Below, piece after piece: positions 36,916-45,199 of a stretch of DNA of 64,000 nucleotides. This DNA comes from Erysipelotrichaceae bacterium (GTDB lineage: Bacteria; Bacillota_I; Bacilli_A; Erysipelotrichales; Erysipelotrichaceae). Position 1 is the stretch's first letter. Every line of letters begins with the position of its first letter. Both the position numbers and the translations under genes were made by a program. The stretch covers positions 62,001 to 126,000 of the forward strand of contig JAFTCJ010000024.1 in NCBI GenBank assembly GCA_017454765.1, read 5' to 3'. A model generated the notes under the pieces. The model saw only the letters and a program-made list of their open reading frames with translations, did not search any database and was not told the DNA's origin.

Positions 36916-37893
36916 ATGATATATCCTGAGTTTCTGAAAGAGAATGATGTGATCGGCATCTGTGCACCCAGTGCCGGTGTCGGACACAAGATCGAGCTGT
37001 ATGAGGAATCTGTTGAAGCCATCAGACAGAGAGGTTTCAGGATCAGACAGACTGCTTCCGTATTGAAAGACAATGTGCGTTCCGCTTCCGCAAAAAGAAG
37101 GGGAACGGAACTGGATGAGCTGATCCTGGATGACGAGGTGAAGATGGTGCTCTGTGCGGCAGGCGGGGACTATATGCTGGAGATGGTGCCGAACATCGAT
37201 TTCGATCATATCAGGGAGAATCCCAAATGGCTCTGCGGCGGTTCCGATCCGACCAATCTGGTCTTCACGGTGACGACGATGCTGGATATTGCGACCTTAT
37301 ACGGTTTCAACGGCGGCGGTTTCACACTGAAGAAATACAAGCCTCAGGATGTCTTCTTTGACTATGTGAAAGGAAATATCAGGAGTCAGAGATCGTATCA
37401 GAAGTTCACGCCTTTCATCGACAAGATCAATGATGTGAGAAATCTTGCGGATGTCAGATGGGTCGCGAAAAACGATATGCGGATTAAAGGCAGGCTGATC
37501 GGCGGATGCCTCGAGTGCATCGACAAGCTGATCGGTACAGAGTATGATTATACGAAGCAGTTTATCGAGCGTCATAAGGACGACGACATCGTGTGGTATC
37601 TGGATATCTTCAACAAGTCTTCCTATGATTTCTATCTGTCGCTGCTGCAGTACAAGTATGCCGGATGGTTCGACCATTGCAACGGTGTACTGATCGGCAG
37701 ACCTGCTTTCCCGAATGTCGAGGATCCCAAGCTGGATTACATCAAGGCAGCCGACAAGGCACTAGGAAAAATACCGCATATCTGTGAGATGGATATCGGT
37801 CACACCGATCCGGCGATGACACTGATCAACGGTGCTCTGATCGATGTGGAGTATGCAAACGGAAAGGGAAAGATCTCATTCAAATTAAAATAG
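36916..37893 (+). CDS. S66 family LD-carboxypeptidase/MccF-like peptidase
   Basis: A 325-residue serine peptidase. The nucleophile is in CGGSDPTNL (Ser110), with Glu in GGCLECID and His in DIGHTDPA completing the triad. S66 enzymes either trim peptidoglycan tetrapeptides (LdcA) or inactivate microcin C-type antibiotics (MccF). The GSDPTNL context and length point to the MccF-like group, but the two cannot be separated here. ATG 36916 is chosen because the SD is only 2 nt from ATG 36910. Confidence 0.85.
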   Translation: MIYPEFLKENDVIGICAPSAGVGHKIELYEESVEAIRQRGFRIRQTASVLKDNVRSASAKRRGTELDELILDDEVKMVLCAAGGDYMLEMVPNIDFDHIRENPKWLCGGSDPTNLVFTVTTMLDIATLYGFNGGGFTLKKYKPQDVFFDYVKGNIRSQRSYQKFTPFIDKINDVRNLADVRWVAKNDMRIKGRLIGGCLECIDKLIGTEYDYTKQFIERHKDDDIVWYLDIFNKSSYDFYLSLLQYKYAGWFDHCNGVLIGRPAFPNVEDPKLDYIKAADKALGKIPHICEMDIGHTDPAMTLINGALIDVEYANGKGKISFKLK

Positions 37894-37914
37894 GACTTGA
37901 AGTCCTATTTTTTG
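37887..37914. terminator. Bidirectional terminator carrying both stop codons
   Basis: AAAATAGGACT, TGA, AGTCCTATTTT. The TAG stop of the S66 gene (37891-37893) is in the left arm and the TAG stop of ltaE (complement of 37905-37907) is in the right arm. Confidence 0.85.
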
Positions 37915-38936
37915 TTGACATAGGTGACCAAGTCGTTGTAGAAGTCCTGGACATCGCTTTTCTTTGTCGCCCAGGAACAGACGAAGCGGCATATCGTATG
38001 TGATTCGTCGTAGGGTCCCCATTCGATGATCTTGTAGTTGGCTTTGATCTTTTCCAGAAGAGAATTCTCAATGACCGGGAAGATCTGGTTGGTCGGGGAA
38101 TCGATGTACATCGGGATCATGAACTGGGCGAAGATGTATTTTAAGGCCTGGGCCATGACGTTGGCGTTCTTGGCATTCTCCAGATAGGTGTTGTCCTCAA
38201 ACAGAGAGAGGAACTGGACACCGATGATCCTGCCTTTTGCCAGCATGGCGCAGTGCTGCTTGATCAGATAGCGGAAATCGGGTTTGAGTTCTTCATTGCG
38301 TACGACCATCGCTTCTCCCAGCATCGCACCGTTCTTGGTGCCGCCGATGTAGAACATGTCCGTCAGATCGCAGATGTCCTTGAAGGAGAGGTCATTGCCG
38401 GTGGCGATCAGGGCATTGCCCAGTCTTGCACCGTCCAGATACAGGTAGAGGCCGAGTTCCTTGCAGGTATTGTAGATGTTGGTGAGTTCTTCCTTGCGGT
38501 AGATCGTTCCCATCTCCGTCGCATTGGAAATGAAGACCATCTTCGGTTTGACCATATGTTCATCTGCATGTGCGGCAACGACTTTGCGGATCTCTTCCGG
38601 CAGGATCTTGCCATAGCGACCCTTGACGGAGATGATCTTGTGTCCGGTCGCTTCGACTGCACCGGTCTCATGGACATTGATGTGTCCGGTCTCGACACAG
38701 ATGATCGCTTCGTGCGCTTTTAAAAGGGAAGCGGCGATGACGTTGCAGGGTGTGCCGCCGGTGATGAAGTGGACATCGACATCATCGTGCTGTATCGTCT
38801 TTTTGATGACGTTGGCTGCCGTCTGACAGAAAACATCGACACCGTAGCCGTCGCTCTGGATGTTGTTGGTCTGAATGAGGGCTGTGAGTACTTTCGGACA
38901 GGCTCCTTCGGAATAATCGTTCGCAAATGAATACAT
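37905..38936 (-). CDS. ltaE: Low-specificity L-threonine aldolase
   Basis: A 343-residue PLP enzyme (fold type I) that splits threonine or allo-threonine into glycine and acetaldehyde. The Schiff-base lysine is in YIGGTKNGAM, and the LDGARLGNAL segment holds the PLP-binding Asp. AAAGGGG precedes the ATG. Its -10 overlaps the stop codon of the upstream Crp/Fnr gene. Confidence 0.85.
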   Translation of the reverse strand: MYSFANDYSEGACPKVLTALIQTNNIQSDGYGVDVFCQTAANVIKKTIQHDDVDVHFITGGTPCNVIAASLLKAHEAIICVETGHINVHETGAVEATGHKIISVKGRYGKILPEEIRKVVAAHADEHMVKPKMVFISNATEMGTIYRKEELTNIYNTCKELGLYLYLDGARLGNALIATGNDLSFKDICDLTDMFYIGGTKNGAMLGEAMVVRNEELKPDFRYLIKQHCAMLAKGRIIGVQFLSLFEDNTYLENAKNANVMAQALKYIFAQFMIPMYIDSPTNQIFPVIENSLLEKIKANYKIIEWGPYDESHTICRFVCSWATKKSDVQDFYNDLVTYVNKK

Positions 38937-38956
38937 ATTGTTAACCCCTTTTACCT

Positions 38957-38962
38957 ATTATA
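38957..38962 (-). promoter_or_regulatory. -10 of ltaE containing the upstream stop codon
   Basis: TATAAT on the minus strand whose bases 3-5 are the TAA stop of the Crp/Fnr gene. A leader of about 14 nt with AAAGGGG follows. Confidence 0.55.
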
Positions 38963-39542
38963 ACAAGTGAATCGTTTTTCTTTCCCTGATTATGCGTTTT
39001 TCTTTCTCCAGACGGCTCAGAAGTCTGGACAGAGCTTCTCTGGAGAGGTAGAGATCTTTGGCGAGATCGGAAACAGATAGATAAGTGACCCTGTCATGAT
39101 GATCGTGCATATAGCTGAAAAACCTCGCTTCGGCGGAATCCGTCGACAGGATGCGTATCCTGCTGTTGAGCTGCTTGCCCTGATCGGACTGTATCCTGAG
39201 GTATTCCGACAGGAAGGCTTCATTGTCTTTGAGCAGGCGGATGAGATCTTCCTTGAGGATCAAAGCGATCAGGGTGTCATTGCTTTGGGCGATGACGTTT
39301 CCTTTGTAGCAGGGATCGGAAGAAAACAGCAGGTTGTTGCCGAAAATGCCGTCTTCAGACAAGCGGTTGTAGATGATCTCTTCTCCATCGGGCAGGTAAG
39401 AGACGATAGCTACCGATCCTTTCAGGATGATGCCGATCTGTCTGCAGCGGTCGCCTTCATGAAACAGCGTCTCGTCTTTCTGCAGTTTCCTTAAGAGAAG
39501 GTACTGTTTTTCGTTTTCGGTCAGTAAATCGGTGATATTCAT
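38958..39542 (-). CDS. Crp/Fnr family transcriptional regulator
   Basis: A 194-residue regulator: cyclic-nucleotide-binding-like beta roll (residues ~15-110), dimer helix and winged HTH (LSVSDLAKDLYLSREALSRLLSRLEKE) at the C-terminus. There is no N-terminal Cys cluster for an FeS centre, so it is not a true FNR. The effector is unknown. It has no SD and a leader of about 30 nt holding the palindrome GTGAT-TTGG-ATCAC, probably its own operator. It is divergent from an ABC importer gene. Confidence 0.85.
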   Translation of the reverse strand: MNITDLLTENEKQYLLLRKLQKDETLFHEGDRCRQIGIILKGSVAIVSYLPDGEEIIYNRLSEDGIFGNNLLFSSDPCYKGNVIAQSNDTLIALILKEDLIRLLKDNEAFLSEYLRIQSDQGKQLNSRIRILSTDSAEARFFSYMHDHHDRVTYLSVSDLAKDLYLSREALSRLLSRLEKEKRIIRERKTIHLL

Positions 39543-39548
39543 GATAGC

Positions 39549-39562
39549 GTGATTTGGATCAC
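39549..39562. promoter_or_regulatory. Candidate Crp/Fnr operator
   Basis: GTGAT-TTGG-ATCAC, perfect 5-bp arms with the 4-bp spacing of Fnr-type sites. It lies in the leader of the regulator and in the -35 region of the divergent ABC gene. Confidence 0.6.
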
Positions 39563-39578
39563 TTATTTTTCTATCTCT

Positions 39579-39590
39579 ATTATATATAAT
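39579..39590. promoter_or_regulatory. Palindromic bidirectional -10 (12 bp)
   Basis: ATTATATATAAT contains TATAAT on both strands, end to end (minus 39579-39584, plus 39585-39590). Confidence 0.65.
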
Positions 39591-39612
39591 TCTTTCTGTG
39601 AGGTAAGAAGAA

Positions 39613-40581
39613 ATGAAGAAAATATTTGTGTTTGTATCAATATTGCTGCTCTTATGCGGATGCGCAGGACAGAAAAAAGAGGAAGAAACAGTTCCTCAGG
39701 AAATCGACTTAAGTTCACTGACGATCGTGACACCCAAGGGTGCTCCGGTCCTGGCATTCTATGATCAGATCGAAAATGAGAATTACAGCAGAGTGACTGC
39801 CGATGCGATCTCAGCTTTATGGACCGGTGATGCTTCGCCGGACATCCTGGTCGTCGACCTGACCAGCGGCATCAAGGCGATCGCCAACGGTGTAGACTAT
39901 AAAGTGGCTGCCATCATCACTTTCGGCAACTTCTATCTGGCAAGTACCGGAAACGATGACAATGAGACGATGGATGCGGGTGACAGGATCGTTCTGTTCG
40001 GAAACGAAAACATGCTTCCCAACAAACTGTGGCATTATCTGTATGGTGAGGAATATGATGAGGGGCTCCTGTTTGAAGCGGATGCCCAGCAGGCTGCAGC
40101 GGCTCTTGCCAGCGGCAATTATTCCGACGGAACTGCTGTCGACTATGTCTTCCTGGCACAGCCGGCTTTGTTTGCGGCGTTAAAGAAGAACGAGAACGCC
40201 AAGCTGTATGCCGATATCCAGGAGGTCTACAAGAACAAGTCGGGTCTTGATATGATCCAGGCTGCTGTTTTCATCAAGAATACAGTTGATTCTGCAACAG
40301 GCAATGCCTTTTTGGAGAAACTGGAGCAGTCCATCAATGCGGCGATCGAGGATCCTTCTCTTGCCGAGGCGGGACTGGGCGTCTATACTGGTGATGAAGC
40401 GACTGCACAGTACGGCTTCAATCCGGCTGTTGTTGTCAATGTCTTCAAGCAGAAAAATGCATTAGGCAACAACGCGATGGGCCTGGGCTTTCGAAAAGCG
40501 ATCGACATCAAGTCGGATATCGATGCCTTCCTGTCGATCTTCGGTATGAATGAAACAAGTGAAGAGATTTACTTCCAATAA
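39613..40581 (+). CDS. ABC importer substrate-binding lipoprotein (SsuA/NMT1-like)
   Basis: A 322-residue protein with a lipoprotein signal (LLLLCGC) and a periplasmic-binding fold resembling the SsuA/TauA/THI5 group (early strand LTIVTPKGAP, hinge DILVVDLTSG). That group binds sulfonates, taurine or thiamine precursors. GAGGTAAG precedes the ATG. It overlaps the permease by 32 bp. Confidence 0.75.
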   Translation: MKKIFVFVSILLLLCGCAGQKKEEETVPQEIDLSSLTIVTPKGAPVLAFYDQIENENYSRVTADAISALWTGDASPDILVVDLTSGIKAIANGVDYKVAAIITFGNFYLASTGNDDNETMDAGDRIVLFGNENMLPNKLWHYLYGEEYDEGLLFEADAQQAAAALASGNYSDGTAVDYVFLAQPALFAALKKNENAKLYADIQEVYKNKSGLDMIQAAVFIKNTVDSATGNAFLEKLEQSINAAIEDPSLAEAGLGVYTGDEATAQYGFNPAVVVNVFKQKNALGNNAMGLGFRKAIDIKSDIDAFLSIFGMNETSEEIYFQ

Positions 40582-41320
40582 AAATCTGACATTTATTCTC
40601 GGCATATTGCTGCTGGCACTTGTGTGGCAGATATTATCAGTATGGATCGGGGAAAGGACCATGGTCTTCCCCGGTCCTTTTGAATCTTTCTGCTATGCCT
40701 TTTATCTTCTGGGAAGGGAGTATACCTGGAAGTGCATTGCCGCGACGATGTATCGGATGCTGAAGGGATTTGGGATCTCGCTTCTCTTCGGGATCTTTTT
40801 TGGAGTGCTTGCTGGCAACAGCAGACTGGCGGAAGAGCTGCTTCAGCCGGCCGTGATCGCCTTAAGGGCAGTCCCCACAGCATCTCTTGTCTATCTGTTC
40901 ATCGTGCTGGCGGGTTTTAAGAACGCTCCGGTCTATCTGGTCATCCTGATCTCGTTCCCGATCATCTATGAGGGTGTTCTGGGCGGTATCCGCAACATTC
41001 CGGCTTCGATCGTCAATGCGATGAAGGTGGACGGTGCTTCCTTTTGGAGAAGCAATCTGAAGATCAGGCTGCCGCTGGCACTGCCTTACATCATCGTCGC
41101 CATGACGACAAGTTTTTCGCTCTGTTTCAAGATCGAGATCATGGCTGAAGTCATCACCGGTGCTTCCGATGCGGGACTGGGTTCGGCGATCTTAGGCATG
41201 CGTGCCTCCGATCCGACGAACATGGTGCCGATCTTCGGCTATTCCCTGATCGCGGTGGCACTGATGCTGCTGATCGATCAGCTTGGAAGTCTGATCAAGG
41301 ATCAAATCAGAATCAATTAG
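40550..41320 (+). CDS. ABC importer permease (SsuC/TauC-like)
   Basis: A 256-residue, six-helix permease with the BPD_transp_1 coupling loop (EGVLGGIRNIPASIVNAMKV). No ATPase gene follows; the next gene is a polysaccharide deacetylase with its own promoter. The cognate ATPase must be elsewhere or shared. Confidence 0.85.
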   Translation: MKQVKRFTSNKNLTFILGILLLALVWQILSVWIGERTMVFPGPFESFCYAFYLLGREYTWKCIAATMYRMLKGFGISLLFGIFFGVLAGNSRLAEELLQPAVIALRAVPTASLVYLFIVLAGFKNAPVYLVILISFPIIYEGVLGGIRNIPASIVNAMKVDGASFWRSNLKIRLPLALPYIIVAMTTSFSLCFKIEIMAEVITGASDAGLGSAILGMRASDPTNMVPIFGYSLIAVALMLLIDQLGSLIKDQIRIN

Positions 41321-41322
41321 TT

Positions 41323-41328
41323 TATAAT
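41323..41328 (+). promoter_or_regulatory. -10 of the deacetylase gene, leaderless
   Basis: TATAAT ends 7 nt before ATG 41336; no SD. Confidence 0.6.
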
Positions 41329-41335
41329 ATTGTTG

Positions 41336-42625
41336 ATGGCTAAAAGAAGAAGGATCAACAAAACGTCTTTATATCTGATACTGCTGCTGTCTGTCATGAC
41401 AGTCTTTGTTTTTTCTCTGCTGTTCGTGAATTACTCTTTCATCGGCAAGAAGTCGATCCATGAAGATGCGAAGAAGTATCATACCAGACACTGTCTGGCG
41501 TTCTATCCGGATTCCGGCCAGGGTCTTTCCTATGCCAAAGCGATGTGCAAGGGCGTGAAGGATGATTCGGTCTATGACTATACCCTGATCCCTTATGGCG
41601 ATTATTATCTGGTGAATTACGGCAAGGACAAAAAGTATTTCGTCGACCGCAATTATGACCTGCTTGAGATCGGTGAAGTTTCCGATGAGGGCAAGCAGAT
41701 CGTTCTGGATTATCTGCGTTACAGCTACAAGAAGGATGAACCGGAAAAGTATTACGATGTTTCTTTTCTGGAGACACTGCAGTTAGAGAATATCGATTTT
41801 GAAAGTGCTGTGTTCAGAATCGCGGAAGAAAACGTTGAGGTCGAACTGCCGCAGTTTGAAAAGACACTGGAGATCCCTCTGAAATATATGCAGAAGGCCA
41901 TCGGCATGAATCTGGGTTTCCCCAATGAACTTTACCGCAAACCGGTCTATCTGGATCCCGATCCCGAGCATCCGGTCATCTGTCTGACTTTTGACGACGG
42001 TCCCCAGCTGCACTACGTACAGGGCGAGAGTTCAACGGAGCGGATCATCGACATCCTTTACCGCTATGATGCCTGCGGAACGTTCTATCTGATCGGCGTC
42101 AATCTGGAAGACAGGGAACTGTGGGCAGATTATCAGGTCTATACATTACTGAAGCGTTCGATCAACCAGGGCAATGAATACGGATCGCATTCCCAGACCC
42201 ACAGCAATCCTTTGCCGGAATTCACCGATGAAGAGATCAGAAAAGAGATCATGGGTCCGGTGAACTATCTCTATGACTTCATGGGCTATGAAATGAAGAC
42301 TTACCGTCCGGTACAGGGCGAATTCGATGACAGCGTACTGGAAGCGACAGACATGCCTGCCATCTTATGGGATGTCGATTCGGACGACTGGTCACTGTTA
42401 GAGGTGCAGGACATCGTCGATCAGGTTCTGAAGTATGATTATGAGACGGGCGATATCATCCTCTTCCATGACATCTACGATGAAAGTGCGGACGCTCTGG
42501 AAAAGATATTGCCTGAGTTAATCAAAAGAGGCTGCCAGCTGGTGACAGTCAGCGATATGCTCAGGTATTGCGATATCGATCCCAGTACGATCGATTACTT
42601 CTTCAGTCCTTCTTATTACGAGTAA
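41336..42625 (+). CDS. Membrane-anchored polysaccharide deacetylase (NodB fold)
   Basis: A 429-residue protein: one N-terminal membrane anchor (residues ~10-33), an extracellular N-terminal domain (40-200) and a NodB deacetylase domain with LTFDDGPQ and HSQTHSNP metal motifs. It is similar in layout to PdaA/PgdA-type peptidoglycan deacetylases that protect against lysozyme. ATG 41336 is chosen over two TTG codons. Its end overlaps the convergent WYL gene by 23 bp. Confidence 0.85.
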   Translation: MAKRRRINKTSLYLILLLSVMTVFVFSLLFVNYSFIGKKSIHEDAKKYHTRHCLAFYPDSGQGLSYAKAMCKGVKDDSVYDYTLIPYGDYYLVNYGKDKKYFVDRNYDLLEIGEVSDEGKQIVLDYLRYSYKKDEPEKYYDVSFLETLQLENIDFESAVFRIAEENVEVELPQFEKTLEIPLKYMQKAIGMNLGFPNELYRKPVYLDPDPEHPVICLTFDDGPQLHYVQGESSTERIIDILYRYDACGTFYLIGVNLEDRELWADYQVYTLLKRSINQGNEYGSHSQTHSNPLPEFTDEEIRKEIMGPVNYLYDFMGYEMKTYRPVQGEFDDSVLEATDMPAILWDVDSDDWSLLEVQDIVDQVLKYDYETGDIILFHDIYDESADALEKILPELIKRGCQLVTVSDMLRYCDIDPSTIDYFFSPSYYE

Positions 42626-43508
42626 GGATGCTTTCAAGAAATGAGATATACTGATCAGCGATCTCAGGGTCGCTGATTTTTACTTTGTCTTTGTAGGATG
42701 TCAGTCTGGCAAAAAAAGCGTCGGAGACGGAAGCACGGATCGAAAAGCCGTCTTTGGTGAAGATGAGATTGGGAAAATCATCTGTGAGACGGGAACGCAG
42801 GTAATCGGAATCTTCGATGATCTCAAAACGGATTGTCTGTGTCTGTTTTGAATGGAAGGAAGAAGAACTTTCTTCGATCTGAGCGAGGATCTTTTCTTTG
42901 GAAATGGACAGATCGTCTTTTTCATCGGAAAGGACCGTGTCGCCGATGTTGTCAAAACGGACATGATAGATGTTTGGATTTCCGGGGTAGTGATAGTAGA
43001 GATAGTAGAGATCGTTGTTCCTGTGCAGGAACACAGGGAAGATCTCTTCTTTTTTGTGATTCCTGGTGATGATCATCATCCTTTGATGACGTATGGATTC
43101 CAATGCGTCTTCCAGACGGTTGATGAAATGAGCGTCTTTATGTGCGTTTGCGAATTCCAGTTTCTTCAGATCATCTGTTTCATGTTCTGAAAGAAAGGAA
43201 TAGAGTTTGTCTTTCAGTTTTGCGGCAAAGCGTTCATCGATGCTTTTGAGTCCGTTGAGGGAATCGGTAAGGATCTTGATCTCGGACAGGGAAAAGGGAA
43301 CTTCGCAAAGGAAGTAGCCGTCATCATATTCGATCTGAAAACCGATCTCCTGCAGGAACCTGAAGTCATCATAAAGGGTCTTGCGGTTGACGTGTTCAAT
43401 GCCTTCCGCTTCCAGAAGGGAGATGATCTCGTTGAGGGATAGTTTGTGATCCATGTCACTCTTGCGCATCAGGATCTTGATCAGTGTGAAGATTCGCAAA
43501 CGGTTCAT
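42603..43508 (-). CDS. WYL-domain transcriptional regulator
   Basis: A 301-residue YafY-like regulator: N-terminal DeoR-like HTH (LSLNEIISLLEAEGI, NRKTLYDDFRFLQEIGF) and a WYL effector domain with the WCX C-terminal region. The true start is ATG 43508, exactly 6 nt after TATAAT; the longer frame runs through the operator. A perfect palindrome overlaps its promoter, so autoregulation is likely. Confidence 0.85.
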   Translation of the reverse strand: MNRLRIFTLIKILMRKSDMDHKLSLNEIISLLEAEGIEHVNRKTLYDDFRFLQEIGFQIEYDDGYFLCEVPFSLSEIKILTDSLNGLKSIDERFAAKLKDKLYSFLSEHETDDLKKLEFANAHKDAHFINRLEDALESIRHQRMMIITRNHKKEEIFPVFLHRNNDLYYLYYHYPGNPNIYHVRFDNIGDTVLSDEKDDLSISKEKILAQIEESSSSFHSKQTQTIRFEIIEDSDYLRSRLTDDFPNLIFTKDGFSIRASVSDAFFARLTSYKDKVKISDPEIADQYISFLESILTRNKKD

Positions 43509-43514
43509 GTATTC

Positions 43515-43543
43515 ATTATATAGCTGTCCGAAAATTCGGACAA
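43515..43543 (-). promoter_or_regulatory. WYL gene promoter, leaderless
   Basis: TTGTCC (complement of 43538-43543), 17 bp, TATAAT (complement of 43515-43520), then 6 nt to ATG 43508. Confidence 0.7.
43525..43542. promoter_or_regulatory. Candidate WYL-regulator operator
   Basis: TGTCCGAA-AA-TTCGGACA, 8-bp perfect arms. It covers most of the spacer and the -35 of the WYL promoter. Confidence 0.6.
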
Positions 43544-43588
43544 GCAGAGGTTGGGAAAAAGCTAAGATGGAGACAGGAGGTAAGGAAG

Positions 43589-44104
43589 ATGAAAATGACA
43601 GTGATCGTAAATCTGTGGACAATGATCATCGCCTGGTGTCTGTATCTCAACGGATACACACTGGTCGCACTTCTTGTATCGGGGATGGCAGCTGTGATTG
43701 TGCTGATGATGATCGGTGAGGTGAATTATAAGCGCATGGTTTTCACGGCGGTCGCATTGTATGCTTTCCTGTTCGGACTGTATATCACCAGCAGCATTCC
43801 ATACTATTTCTCTGCTCTGCATATCTTCTTCAGCATACAGATACTGGATGCATCGATCGTCGGTGAATACCTGTATCAGGCTGATCGGGATTTCGTGCAG
43901 GCGATATTATCGGTATGTGCAGTTTCGATGGCAGTGATCTTCGTAGTGATCCTGATGGTGAATGATGCGGATTATTCCCTGTTTACGAAGAACAATCTGT
44001 TCCTGATGGAATCGTTCATCTTCCTGCCTTACTTCCAAAGCTGTATCTGTCCTCTGGCATACAGGGCCCTGAGACCTGTTCATCATAGAAAAGGAGCTGT
44101 CTAG
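43589..44104 (+). CDS. Multi-pass membrane protein, function unknown
   Basis: A 171-residue protein with about five hydrophobic segments and no motif I recognise. AGGAGG precedes the ATG, so unlike its divergent neighbour it is leadered. It is likely a target of the WYL regulator through the palindrome at 43525-43542, by position only. Its stop overlaps the stop of ispG in CTAG. Confidence 0.6.
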   Translation: MKMTVIVNLWTMIIAWCLYLNGYTLVALLVSGMAAVIVLMMIGEVNYKRMVFTAVALYAFLFGLYITSSIPYYFSALHIFFSIQILDASIVGEYLYQADRDFVQAILSVCAVSMAVIFVVILMVNDADYSLFTKNNLFLMESFIFLPYFQSCICPLAYRALRPVHHRKGAV

Positions 44105-44111
44105 CTCCTTT
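44090..44111. terminator. Hairpin shared by convergent genes, stop codons in CTAG
   Basis: AAAGGAGCT, GTCT, AGCTCCTTT. CTAG (44101-44104) gives the TAG stops of both genes at the loop/stem junction. T-runs are short. Confidence 0.65.
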
Positions 44112-45144
44112 CAAACTTTTCGATCTCTTCTTTCAGTACTTTGACGATATTTTCCTGCGGGATGGCTCTGACGATCTGTCCTTTCTTGAACAGGATGGCG
44201 GAATCTTTGCCTCCGGCGACACCGATGTCGGCCCTTGATGCCTCCTGGGGTCCGTTGACCGGACAGCCCATGATGGCGACAGTCACATCCTTGCGGACGG
44301 TTTCCAGATACTCTTCCATTTCTTTAACGATCGGAAGCATGTCATACTGCAGTCTGCCGCAGGTCGGGCAGGAGATCAGATTCGGCACGTCTTTACGCAG
44401 GTTGCAGGCTCTTAAGAGCTTCTTGGCGACTTTCACTTCTTCCACCGGATCATCAGAGATCGATATCCTGATCGTATCGCCGATGCCCTGCATGAGAAGG
44501 TTGCCCAGAGCCAGAGAGGACTTGATCGTGCTGTTGAGCAGTCCTCCGGCTTCCGTCACGCCCAGATGGAGCGGATAGGGGAAGGTCTCTGCTGCCAGGG
44601 TATAGGCTTTGATGCATTCCAGAGGATCCGATGATTTGAAGGAAAGACAGACATCACGGAAATCCAGTGCTTCTAAGATGCGCAGGTGGTCTTTCGCGGA
44701 TTCGATCATCGCTTCTTCGGAGTGTTTGTATTTTCTGTTCAGACTGCCGGCATTGATGCCGATGCGGATGGGGATCTTCCTTTCCTTGCATAAAGAAACG
44801 ATCTCCCTGATCTTGTCTTCATCCTCGATATTGCCGGGATTGAGACGGATCTTGTCCGTTCCGGATCTGATCGCTTCAATCGCAAAATCGGGATTGAAGT
44901 GGATATCGGATACCAGAGGGATAGAGATCTGTTTCTTGATCTCTTTTACTGCTCTGGCATCATCTCCGTCGAGTATGGCGACGCGGATGATCTCACATCC
45001 CGCTGCTTCCAGCTTTCTGATCTGATTCACTGTTGCCTCAACATCCTTGGTCCTGGTGTTGGTCATCGACTGGATCACGACATTGTCCTGTCCGCCGATC
45101 CGTACACCGCCGACGCTGATGGGTCTTGTTTCTGTTCTCTTCAT
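44101..45144 (-). CDS. ispG: 4-hydroxy-3-methylbut-2-enyl diphosphate synthase IspG
   Basis: A 347-residue [4Fe-4S] enzyme of the MEP isoprenoid pathway. The cluster ligands are in CPTCGR and MGCPVNGP; the TIM-barrel segments VIQSMTNTRT and SDIHFNPDFA are typical. The short bacterial form. ATG lies 7 nt after TATAAT with no SD: leaderless. Confidence 0.94.
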   Translation of the reverse strand: MKRTETRPISVGGVRIGGQDNVVIQSMTNTRTKDVEATVNQIRKLEAAGCEIIRVAILDGDDARAVKEIKKQISIPLVSDIHFNPDFAIEAIRSGTDKIRLNPGNIEDEDKIREIVSLCKERKIPIRIGINAGSLNRKYKHSEEAMIESAKDHLRILEALDFRDVCLSFKSSDPLECIKAYTLAAETFPYPLHLGVTEAGGLLNSTIKSSLALGNLLMQGIGDTIRISISDDPVEEVKVAKKLLRACNLRKDVPNLISCPTCGRLQYDMLPIVKEMEEYLETVRKDVTVAIMGCPVNGPQEASRADIGVAGGKDSAILFKKGQIVRAIPQENIVKVLKEEIEKFERS

Positions 45145-45151
45145 ATAATTA

Positions 45152-45157
45152 ATTATA
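45152..45157 (-). promoter_or_regulatory. -10 of ispG, leaderless
   Basis: TATAAT on the minus strand, 7 nt before ATG 45144. Confidence 0.65.
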
Positions 45158-45187
45158 AACTGCGATCAGTTGTTTGAAACAATCAAG

Positions 45188-45193
45188 TATAAT
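45188..45193 (+). promoter_or_regulatory. -10 of dnaE, leaderless
   Basis: TATAAT, exactly 6 nt before ATG 45200. Confidence 0.7.
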
Positions 45194-45199
45194 GAGAAT

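Noticed and set aside
43509..43622. 38-residue extension of the WYL regulator
   Set aside because: It crosses the -10, -35 and palindrome; the HTH begins right after ATG 43508.
45170..45199. 10-residue extension of DnaE
   Set aside because: It would include the TATAAT; the family begins near MSCPLYIRS.
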